The translations under genes and the position numbers were made by a program. Of a DNA stretch of 64,000 nucleotides, positions 52,395 through 59,933 are shown one piece after another (the stretch's first letter is position 1; each line of letters starts with the position of its first letter). Source of the DNA: Nostoc calcicola FACHB-3891 (GTDB taxonomy: Bacteria; Cyanobacteriota; Cyanobacteriia; Cyanobacteriales; Nostocaceae); contig NZ_JACJRQ010000017.1 in assembly GCF_014697355.1 (NCBI RefSeq), positions 1 through 64,000 of the forward strand. The letters are read 5' to 3'. Below the pieces are notes generated by a model. It searched no databases. It saw only the letters and a program-made list of their open reading frames with translations, and had not been told where the DNA came from.

Positions 52395-53654
52395 ATGATG
52401 AGCAGAAAGTTATTAACTTTTTTCGGAGTGGCGATCGCCATTGCGATCGCTTTTATTGCTTTTGACAACCTACAATTAACAAGCAAACCCTTAGCCTCTA
52501 CCGCAACTACCGTTAAACTCAGCGGTTGGGGAGGTAATCCTGTTGAACAAAAACTCTTGAGACAGGTATTGCAAGACTTTGAAGCACAGCATCCAGCTAT
52601 TAAGGTCAAATATGAGGTGATTTCTGACCAATACATGGATGTAATCAAAACCCGCTTAGTTGGAGAAGCCGCACCTGATGTCTTTTATTTAGATGCATTA
52701 GAAGCTCCTTTTTTGATGAGTCAAAATGTTCTGGAACCACTTGACAATTACATCACTCCCGAATTTGATCTAGCGGATTTTGAAGATACTCTACTCGATA
52801 GCTTCAAATACGAAAACCAAATTTATGGTCTTCCCAAAGACTATTCCACCCTAGCGCTGTTTTATAACAAAAAATCCTTCGCCGCCGCTGGCTTGAGTAA
52901 TCCGCCAGCGACTTGGGACGAACTACGCAGCTACTCAAAACAATTAACAGGCAAACTTAACAGATACGGGTTTGGAGAAATCCCAGAATTAGCGCGTCAG
53001 GCTTATAAAATCAAAGCCTTTGGTGGACAAGTCATAGACCAAAATGGCTATGCAACTTTTGCCAGTGAGGCAAGTTTGAAAGGTTTACAGTTAGTGATAG
53101 ACCAGTATCAAAAAGATCGTTCCTCTGCCCAAAAATCTGACGTGGGGACAAACTCAGGGAGTGAAATGTTTGGTCAGAGTAAAGTAGCAATGGTAATTGA
53201 AGGTAACTGGGCAATTCCTTATTTAACAGAAACCTTTCCTCAAGTAGAGTTTGCTACTGCCCAACTGCCTACAATTAACGATCAAAAAGGCACGATGGTG
53301 TTTACGGTTGCCTACGTGATGAACAAACAAGCACAGCACAAAGCCGAAGCTTGGGAGTTGATTTCTTATCTCACAGGGAAAGCTGGGATGCAGAAGTGGA
53401 CAGGAACAGGGTTTGCTTTGCCAACACGTCAATCAGTAGCAAAGAATTTAGGCTATGACCAAGAGGCATTGCGATCGCCATTAGTGGCTGGTGTTGATTA
53501 TGCTACACCTTGGCAGGTGGGTAAATATCCAGGGGCGATCGTCAATAATTTTGAAAATCAGTTTGTCAGTGCTTTATTGGGGCAACAAGCATTAAAAAAG
53601 GCGATGGTGCGGGCAGAAAATGCAGCTAATCAGCAGATTAAAGCTATAGATTGA
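52395..53654 (+). CDS. Sugar ABC transporter substrate-binding protein (family 1)
   Basis: 419 residues. A hydrophobic N-terminal signal (LLTFFGVAIAIAIAFIAF) is followed by a MalE/UgpB-type binding protein: KLSGWGGNPVEQKLLRQVLQ, PDVFYLDALEAPFL, YGLPKDYSTLALFYNK, and EAWELISYLTGKAGMQKW near the end. It would deliver a sugar or oligosaccharide to a MalFG-type permease. Two such permease genes on the same strand start at 62862, separated from it by an accessory block on the other strand. Two adjacent ATGs (52395, 52398) are possible starts. Confidence 0.9.
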   Translation: MMSRKLLTFFGVAIAIAIAFIAFDNLQLTSKPLASTATTVKLSGWGGNPVEQKLLRQVLQDFEAQHPAIKVKYEVISDQYMDVIKTRLVGEAAPDVFYLDALEAPFLMSQNVLEPLDNYITPEFDLADFEDTLLDSFKYENQIYGLPKDYSTLALFYNKKSFAAAGLSNPPATWDELRSYSKQLTGKLNRYGFGEIPELARQAYKIKAFGGQVIDQNGYATFASEASLKGLQLVIDQYQKDRSSAQKSDVGTNSGSEMFGQSKVAMVIEGNWAIPYLTETFPQVEFATAQLPTINDQKGTMVFTVAYVMNKQAQHKAEAWELISYLTGKAGMQKWTGTGFALPTRQSVAKNLGYDQEALRSPLVAGVDYATPWQVGKYPGAIVNNFENQFVSALLGQQALKKAMVRAENAANQQIKAID

Positions 53655-53788
53655 TGCTTAATTTCAAAGAAAATGCCTAATTATTTTGGGACATAAGGAA
53701 TTATCTTTAAAAAACCTCTGTTTACCTTTGCGCTAACCTCCGCGTACTTTGCGTTAAAAAAATCCTGAATTCTGCTGTATTAAACTTC

Positions 53789-54712
53789 TTAATTCCCTTG
53801 TAACCACTCATCCAAACGAGACATTTCCACCGCCCGGTTCAACAGCAATCCATTAACCTGATTTGAGCCGGAATGGAGCGCTAAAATATAATATTTCCCA
53901 TTTATATTACTGATAATTGCACCTCCAGAAGCTCCCTGATTAGTATCACAGTTGTGGTACAAAAAATTATCCTGACGGCGGAGGATACTGCATCCCAGGT
54001 GAACGCCAGCAGTCATGCTTTCTCCAGCAGTTAGAGTTTCATAACCTTTTTTCTTGGGGTTGGGAAAATCACCAGAATAGCCGACTAAGGCAAATTTTTT
54101 CGTATCGCCAACCAACCTAGAAGATGGTAAGGATTTCCAACCCAAATAACCATATTTTTTACCGATAGGCTTGTTGAGTTTCAAAATCGCCCAATCGTTT
54201 GCGTAATCAGTTAAAGTGCTATTTTTAAAGTCTGTGCCGTAATAAACATTAGTTGCGTATGCTACATCATTTTTACTTTTGACGACACCATTAACTAAGT
54301 TTGGCAGAAAGGCGATCGCTTGACTAACTTTTCTGGTTTCAGGGTTAACGACACAATGAGCATTTGTCAAAACAACATCTTCAGAAATCAAGGTTCCTGT
54401 ACAACTGTAGCCGCCACCATCAGCACTTACTCCCTCGATTTTACCCACCGCCGACCAAGGGTAGTTTCTGCTAGTCATGGGAATACGGTCATCCTTGGAA
54501 CCAATGATTACCCGTTGTCCGGGAAGTTCTTCTTTCTGATTTAGCAGCGAGGGTTCTCCTTTTCCTTGTAGTTGAAATTCTTCGGGATTTTCAACCTTGG
54601 TAAAGCTAGGTGGGGTTTGTGGTTCGGCTGAGACTGAAGCCCAAATTCCTAAAATTCCTATTGTGGCTAGGCAGGGGAAAATAAATTGTGTGGATGGAAA
54701 TATGGTTTTCAT
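53789..54712 (-). CDS. Exported trypsin-like serine protease
   Basis: 307 residues. An N-terminal signal (FIFPCLATIGILGIWASVSAE) is followed by an S1-fold catalytic domain with the full triad: His in TNAHCVVN (about 117), Asp in YANDWAILKL (about 167) and Ser in NQGASGGAII (about 261). Cysteines near these could form disulfides. It acts outside the cytoplasmic membrane. It lies 103 bp downstream of the TPR-CHAT gene on the same strand, so the two probably form one transcription unit. Confidence 0.9.
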   Translation of the reverse strand: MKTIFPSTQFIFPCLATIGILGIWASVSAEPQTPPSFTKVENPEEFQLQGKGEPSLLNQKEELPGQRVIIGSKDDRIPMTSRNYPWSAVGKIEGVSADGGGYSCTGTLISEDVVLTNAHCVVNPETRKVSQAIAFLPNLVNGVVKSKNDVAYATNVYYGTDFKNSTLTDYANDWAILKLNKPIGKKYGYLGWKSLPSSRLVGDTKKFALVGYSGDFPNPKKKGYETLTAGESMTAGVHLGCSILRRQDNFLYHNCDTNQGASGGAIISNINGKYYILALHSGSNQVNGLLLNRAVEMSRLDEWLQGN

Positions 54713-54815
54713 GAAAAATTATTCCTGTAAATTTTGAGGTGAAATTTAAACGCAAAGGGGCGCAAAGGGAAGCGCAGAGGTACGCGGAGTCTACGATGCT
54801 TAATTACGAATTAGT

Positions 54816-57800
54816 TCACCGCCATTCGCCCAGCAGGGTAAAGGCTGACCAAGAATAGGGGTTACGCCATTGTTCTTGTGACCACATTTTGAGTTGTGCG
54901 GCTCTGAGGGCGGCGGCGGGGGTTTTCCCTTGCTGCAACATTTGGCTGTAAAATTGGCTCATCAACAAAGATGTCGCCTCATCATCAACGTTCCATAAAG
55001 ACACCACCACCCGCGCTGCACCTGCATACATTAATCCTCTTGTCAACCCCACTAGCCCTTCTCCTTTCACTTCTTCACCTAGACCGGTTTGGCAAGCACT
55101 TAGCACAACTAACTCTGCTGGAAAGTTGAGGTTAAAGATATCAGTGAGTCGCAAAAAGCCTCTTTGGGATTTGCCTTGTTTATCTATCAGGGAAAGGACA
55201 ATTCCTGATAACTCTGGTTCAGTGCTGTCTAAAAAGCCGTGGGTGGCAAAATGCAGGATTTTGTATTGACTTAGTTGGTCGTTGGTAGCCCAGTTGTAGT
55301 TTGCGTCAAAACCAAAGGCTTGGATATTCTCTGAGGGTGAGACAAGTTTGAGAATTTCCTGCGCTTCTTTTTCTGTGCCGGGGAGTCTTTGAATTTCGCT
55401 ACGCTTGATGTTTCTAGTAGACCGCTTGAGGGCAGACTCTTGTAGTTGCTGGTTAATGTTATTATTAGCAACATTGGAGGATTTGCCAGCTACTCGCTCA
55501 TCATTAGCGCTAAACACTGGGTCTGCAAGGATGGCGAGGGTTTTCGGTGCTTTGGTGCGTCCTGTGGTTTGTTTCCTGAGAATGGCAATGGTGGAAGCGG
55601 AAGGTAGAGAGATAATTTCATGGTTGACTACCAATGGTTGATAATCTGAACCATCAGCTGATTTAGTTGATGTAGTTAATGCCGCAAAGGGAATGTATTG
55701 TAAAGCTTCATCACCAACAATTACGAGGCGTTTTTGCCCCAATTTATCAGCTACAGGTTTGAGGATAAGTTGACTCAGTTCATTAGCAGCTTTCGCCGTT
55801 TCTTCTGGGGAAACTCCCTGGTATCCAGGATTTTTTAAGTAATTGTCGTATAAATTCTTGGCTGCTTTGTCTATTTGTTGGCGTTTTGGAAGTTGATAGC
55901 TATAGAGAGAGTCTGGTGTGACAGCCCAAAGATAGCTGCGTTCTTCACCCAAAGAATATTGCAATAGCAGTGTGTCTTTATCTAGTTGTTGCTGAATTTG
56001 TTTGAGAGTCAGAGGTTGGGGATATTTTAAATCGGCATATTCAGGGTTATTGGCGCGGATTTTAACTTCAAGTTCTCGCTGTTGTTTGAGTAAATCTTGA
56101 ATTTTTTGTTTGGTGTTAGTTAAAACTTGTTCTGGGGTTTCTTTTTTACTTGCTAGTTCTGATAATAATTTTTCTTGAGCATTGATTTGCCATTGCAAAC
56201 GGCGTTCTTCTGCTAAAAGTTTTGGGTCAATGCCTTTTTTGATATCTATGTTTGCTTCGGTTAGTAGTTCAATTAGACCACGGGCGCGGGAGCGATCGCT
56301 AACTTCCAGTGCCAATGCATCGTATCCTTTTGATGGGTCTTTTTTGTGCAGTTCCATCAGCAGGTCGATGTAGAACTTGTAGTAGTTTTGGACTGAGGCA
56401 AAGTAAGAAGCGCGTAGTTCTTTGTCAGCTATTTTGGTGCGTAAATCTTCAATGATTTTGATTGCTGCTTGAATATGTGTTTGGGCTTGTAGTAAATTAC
56501 CGCGACTCCGTTCGAGGACAGCCATATTAGAGAGGGTGGTGGCTTCCCCTCCCCTGTCCCCCACTGCACGAAGTATGGGTAAAGCTTGGTTGTAGTATTT
56601 GAGCGCTTCTTGCTTTTCTCCTAATGAGGAGTAGACTAAGCCAATATTGCTGAGGGTGGTGGCTTCTCCTCCCCTGTCCCCCACTGCACGGCTTATGGGC
56701 AAAGCTTGGTTGTAGTATTTGAGCGCTTCTTGCTTTTCTCCTAATGAGTTGTAGACTAAGCCAATATTGTTGAGGGTGTTGGCTTCCCCTCCCCTGTTTC
56801 CCACTGCACGGAGTATGGGTAAGGCTTGGTTGTAGTATTTGAGCGCTTCTTGCTTTTGTCCTAAATCGTCGTAGACTATGCCAATATTGTTGAGGGTTAT
56901 GGCTTCTCCTCCTCTGTCCCCCACTGCACGGCGTATGGGTAAAGCTTGGTTGTAGTATTTAAGCGCTTCTTGCTTTTCTCCTAAATCGTCGTAGACCTTG
57001 CCAATATTGTTGAGGGTGGTGGCTTCAACTCCCTTGTCCCCCACTGCACGGAGTATGGGTAAAGCTTGGTTGTAGTATTTGAGCGCTTCTTGCTTTTCTC
57101 CTAATGAGGAGTACACAGCACCAATATTGTTGAGGGTGGTAGCTTCCCCTCCTCTGTCCCCCACTGCACGGCGTATGGGTAAGGCTTGGTTGTAGTATTT
57201 AAGCGCTTCTTGCTTTTCTCCTAAATCGTCGTAGACCTTGCCAATATTGTTGAGGGTGGTGGCTTCCACTCCCCTGTCCCCTACTGCACGGAGTATGGGT
57301 AAAGCTTGGTTGTAGTATTTGAGCGCTTCTTGCTTTTCTCCTAATAAGTCGTAGACACCACCAATATTGTTGAGAGTGGTAGCTTCTCCTCCTCTGTCCC
57401 CGACTGCACGGCTTATGGGCAAAGCTTGGTTGTAGTATTTGAGCGCTTCTTGCTTTTCTCCTAATGAGTGGTAGACTAAGCCAATATTGTTGAGGGTGGT
57501 GGCTTCCCCTCCCCTGTCTCCCACTACACGGATTATGGGTAAAGCTTGGTTGTAGTATTTGAGCGCTTCTTGCTTTTCTCCTAATAAGTCGTAAACTCTG
57601 CCAATATTGTTGAGGGTGGCAGCTTCCGAGCCTTTATCATCAACTTGTTGCCAAAGCTTCAGCGCTTCTTGCCATTTCTCAATCGCCTCTCGCAGTGATT
57701 CTGCTGTACCTTGTTTATAAAGCTGCATCCCCTCTTGAAAAACCCGTTCCGCAGCCGCGCTAGTGGCATTTTGTTGAGTGGTTGCTGGCTGCTGTGCTAT

Positions 57801-57938
57801 CTGCAACCCTCGGTTTCTCGGTGTCGCCTCCACTGCATCAGCAAGCATTACCGCACTCAGCAAGAAACTTAAACTGTAGCGGGTCAATTTTGGTAGAAAC
57901 CACCAGCAAATCCGTTGAGACTTTGCACTCCTCTTCAT
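54816..57938 (-). CDS. Exported TPR-CHAT (caspase-like) protein
   Basis: 1040 residues. A signal peptide (YSLSFLLSAVMLADAVEA) is followed by nine nearly identical 40-residue TPRs of the form LNNIG.VY..LGEKQEALKYYNQALP.RAVGD, plus one degenerate unit (about 100-510), a helical linker, and a C-terminal CHAT protease domain. That domain has the catalytic His in LHFATHGFLD (about 890) and Cys in VVLSACQTGLGEE (about 935). CHAT proteases are caspase relatives that cut partner proteins after a TPR sensor is engaged. The signal peptide implies an extracytoplasmic site. Confidence 0.93.
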   Translation of the reverse strand: MKRSAKSQRICWWFLPKLTRYSLSFLLSAVMLADAVEATPRNRGLQIAQQPATTQQNATSAAAERVFQEGMQLYKQGTAESLREAIEKWQEALKLWQQVDDKGSEAATLNNIGRVYDLLGEKQEALKYYNQALPIIRVVGDRGGEATTLNNIGLVYHSLGEKQEALKYYNQALPISRAVGDRGGEATTLNNIGGVYDLLGEKQEALKYYNQALPILRAVGDRGVEATTLNNIGKVYDDLGEKQEALKYYNQALPIRRAVGDRGGEATTLNNIGAVYSSLGEKQEALKYYNQALPILRAVGDKGVEATTLNNIGKVYDDLGEKQEALKYYNQALPIRRAVGDRGGEAITLNNIGIVYDDLGQKQEALKYYNQALPILRAVGNRGGEANTLNNIGLVYNSLGEKQEALKYYNQALPISRAVGDRGGEATTLSNIGLVYSSLGEKQEALKYYNQALPILRAVGDRGGEATTLSNMAVLERSRGNLLQAQTHIQAAIKIIEDLRTKIADKELRASYFASVQNYYKFYIDLLMELHKKDPSKGYDALALEVSDRSRARGLIELLTEANIDIKKGIDPKLLAEERRLQWQINAQEKLLSELASKKETPEQVLTNTKQKIQDLLKQQRELEVKIRANNPEYADLKYPQPLTLKQIQQQLDKDTLLLQYSLGEERSYLWAVTPDSLYSYQLPKRQQIDKAAKNLYDNYLKNPGYQGVSPEETAKAANELSQLILKPVADKLGQKRLVIVGDEALQYIPFAALTTSTKSADGSDYQPLVVNHEIISLPSASTIAILRKQTTGRTKAPKTLAILADPVFSANDERVAGKSSNVANNNINQQLQESALKRSTRNIKRSEIQRLPGTEKEAQEILKLVSPSENIQAFGFDANYNWATNDQLSQYKILHFATHGFLDSTEPELSGIVLSLIDKQGKSQRGFLRLTDIFNLNFPAELVVLSACQTGLGEEVKGEGLVGLTRGLMYAGAARVVVSLWNVDDEATSLLMSQFYSQMLQQGKTPAAALRAAQLKMWSQEQWRNPYSWSAFTLLGEWR
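56530..57600 (-). repeat. 120-bp tandem DNA repeat encoding the TPRs
   Basis: Nine 120-bp units of near-identical DNA inside the TPR-CHAT gene (for example GCTTGGTTGTAGTATTTGAG recurs each 120 bp). Such identity allows copy-number change by recombination. Confidence 0.9.
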
Positions 57939-58210
57939 TCTTTAGCCTCACAGCCTCAATCAGTGATTATTTGCAGCCCTATCCTGTCGGCATCAATTCC
58001 GCTTATTAGTAAATTATTTAATTGTCGCCAGTAATATTGCTGAAACTTTATGTTGATTTTACGGTTGAGGTTTAAGGTTGCAGTTGTGGTTACGGTTTTT
58101 GTAACGAATTCATCGGTAAACCCTGATTTTCTCGTCCTCACGCTTCCTAAGGGGAGGTGGGGAGATGAGGCAGAAAAGGATAAAATCTATAAAACTGGTA
58201 AATTTAAACT

Positions 58211-58477
58211 ATGAATACAAATATTGTTGCTAAAGTGACGGCTGAAGGAAAACTCGAAATTCCGCCAGAGGTGTTAGTTAAACTCCAACCTTTGACAGAA
58301 TATGAAGTATTGGTTACAGAACACGAAATTGTGTTCAAAAAAATTAGTAAACAATTGACTTGGGCAAAATTATCAGAAAAAATCGAAACTTTAGGAGTAG
58401 ATGCCGATGAACCTACTCTTGAAGAAATTAGTGAGATGGTCAAAGAAATGCGACGGGAACGACGCTCTAAAAAATGA
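58211..58477 (+). CDS. AbrB/SpoVT-type antitoxin
   Basis: 88 residues. N-terminal swapped-hairpin-type DNA-binding segment VTAEGKLEIPPEVLVKL (9-25) with EYEVLVTEHEIVFKK, then an acidic helical C-terminus (DADEPTLEEISEMVKEMRRERRS) that would neutralise the toxin. It overlaps the following PIN-domain gene by 4 bp (ATGA), the standard layout of a type II module. Confidence 0.85.
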   Translation: MNTNIVAKVTAEGKLEIPPEVLVKLQPLTEYEVLVTEHEIVFKKISKQLTWAKLSEKIETLGVDADEPTLEEISEMVKEMRRERRSKK

Positions 58478-58896
58478 GAGTTGTCTTAGATGTTAATGTT
58501 TGGGTTTCTGGTTTACTTTGGCGTGGTGTCCCAGGTCGAATTTTCGATTTAGCAGCAGCAAATAAAATAACTATTTATACTTCTGAGCCTATCCTCGCAG
58601 ATGTTGAATAAATACTTGGGCGTAAGAAGTTTCAGTCAAAAATAAATGCTTTGAATACAAGTGTAAAAGAGTTACTTTCTACAGTAAAACAATTATCACA
58701 TTCATGTATTATCACTTCTGTTGAAGTTTCCCAACTGCGAGATCCAGATGATACGGTTATACTCGCAACTGCTTTATCTGCTAATGCCAAAGCAATTGTT
58801 AGTGGGGATTTAGATTTATTGGTGTTGATAGAATTTAATGAAATTCCAATTTTGACACTGCAAGATTTTCTAAGTCGCTACTTCTCAGATAAATAA
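58474..58896 (+). pseudogene. PIN-domain toxin interrupted by a nonsense codon
   Basis: The frame starts MRVVLDVNVWVSGLLWRG (PIN first Asp at residue 6) and reads through YTSEPILADVE, then an in-frame TAA at 58609-58611. It continues without further stops through LGRKKFQ, RDPDDTVILATALSANAKAI and VSGDLDLLVL to 58896. The later PIN acids are intact. A single base change to stop is the simplest explanation; the toxin is therefore inactive unless the stop is read through. Confidence 0.85.
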
Positions 58897-58930
58897 CCAA
58901 TTAGACAATCGGCGCGGGATGTTGATAAAG

Positions 58931-59062
58931 CCGTTCCGCAGCAGCGCAAGTGGCATTTTGTTGAGTGGTTTCTAGCTTCTGTGCTATCTGCAACCTTCGG
59001 TTTCTCGGTGTCGCCCTCACAGCATCAGCAAGCATTACCGCACTCAGCAAGAAAATTAAACT
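58931..59062 (-). pseudogene. Remnant of the 5' end of a TPR-CHAT gene
   Basis: This stretch is closely similar to 57740-57872, the start of the TPR-CHAT gene (shared runs such as GTGGCATTTTGTTGAGTGGT and CATCAGCAAGCATTACCGCA). It shows a past tandem copy of that gene, of which only the signal-peptide region is left. Confidence 0.8.
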
Positions 59063-59227
59063 TCGGTGTAACCGCCCAACGTAGCCGATCGCGGATTACG
59101 AAACTGAGTTTAAATGGAGAGTGGGAAGCGACGCCGATAGCGAAGCGGTAGCGAGTCATCGAGCGTCATAGCCCGTCGTAGACATCGCTCTTTATAGTAG
59201 ATATTAAACAATTACTTTGGGTCATAT

Positions 59228-59431
59228 ATGAAAGCTGAAGAATATCCGTTTGTTCAGGAGTTAATTACGGATAAACAAGGTCAAATTCTCAAAGTAGTCC
59301 TAGAGTTTGAGGCATATCAGCGCTTATTAGATGCGATTGAAGATGAAGGACTTTATCGAGCGATGCAAGCAGTTAAGGGCGAAACACCTTTAAACAGGAA
59401 TCAGGCTCTTGAAGAACTTGAACAACTATGA
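59228..59431 (+). CDS. Antitoxin of a RelE/ParE-type module
   Basis: 67 residues, acidic and helical: KAEEYPFVQELITDKQGQI, ILKVVLEFEAYQRLLDAIEDEG and ETPLNRNQALEELEQL. This is the common small antitoxin type (Phd/DUF-like) that precedes RelE genes in cyanobacteria. It overlaps the toxin start by 4 bp (ATGA). Confidence 0.8.
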   Translation: MKAEEYPFVQELITDKQGQILKVVLEFEAYQRLLDAIEDEGLYRAMQAVKGETPLNRNQALEELEQL

Positions 59432-59696
59432 ATTGCGAGTATATGCCTAGTTTTATCAAGGACCTCAAGGCGTTGAAAAGTACCCCAGTGTTCGATTCTG
59501 TTAAATCTCTTGTGTTTGATGAGATTCCTAGCTATTCCAGTCTGGATGAAATAAGTAATCTCAAAAAGCTCAAAGACGCTGATAGTACATATCGCATTCG
59601 GGTTGGTGATTACCGCGTAGGCTTTACGGTTGTAGGGGATACAGTACCTTTGTGCGGGTGCTTCACCGTAAGGATATTTACCGCTATTTCCCATGA
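59428..59696 (+). pseudogene. RelE/ParE-type toxin with a C-terminal frameshift
   Basis: The frame encodes NCEYMPSFIKDLKALKST...KLKDADSTYRIRVGDYRVGF, a clear RelE core. After VVGDTV (about residue 74) it leaves the family pattern. The +1 frame then reads FVRVLHRKDIYRYFP and stops at 59694-59696, exactly the usual RelE end with its catalytic Arg/Tyr. So one base appears deleted at about 59646-59650. The frame as it stands runs to 59712 with an unrelated tail. Confidence 0.85.
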
Positions 59697-59718
59697 ACTA
59701 CATCTGCTATGAGGGACA

Positions 59719-59751
59719 AGAAGCCCGACTTTTTTGAAAAGTCGGGCTTCT
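59719..59751. terminator. 15-bp hairpin after the RelE-type gene
   Basis: AGAAGCCCGACTTTT / AAAAGTCGGGCTTCT with a 3-nt loop; probable terminator. Confidence 0.8.
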
Positions 59752-59795
59752 GAATATCTGATTGAGCAATGACTTAAAATTGTAGTTAAGTCACC

Positions 59796-59860
59796 AGACG
59801 CGATAAATCGCCGTCTCTACAATAATCATTCCTTTGTAGAGACGGCGATTTATCGCGTCT
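59796..59860. repeat. 27-bp perfect inverted repeat
   Basis: Arms 59796-59822 and 59834-59860 (AGACGCGATAAATCGCCGTC... and mirror), 11-nt loop, between convergent genes. A dispersed palindrome and possible bidirectional terminator. Confidence 0.8.
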
Positions 59861-59933
59861 TTGGAATTTAGAATTTTAATCAAAAAACCTTAACCAAACC
59901 GTATTGGGGAGGAATCAGATAATTAGCTTATGA

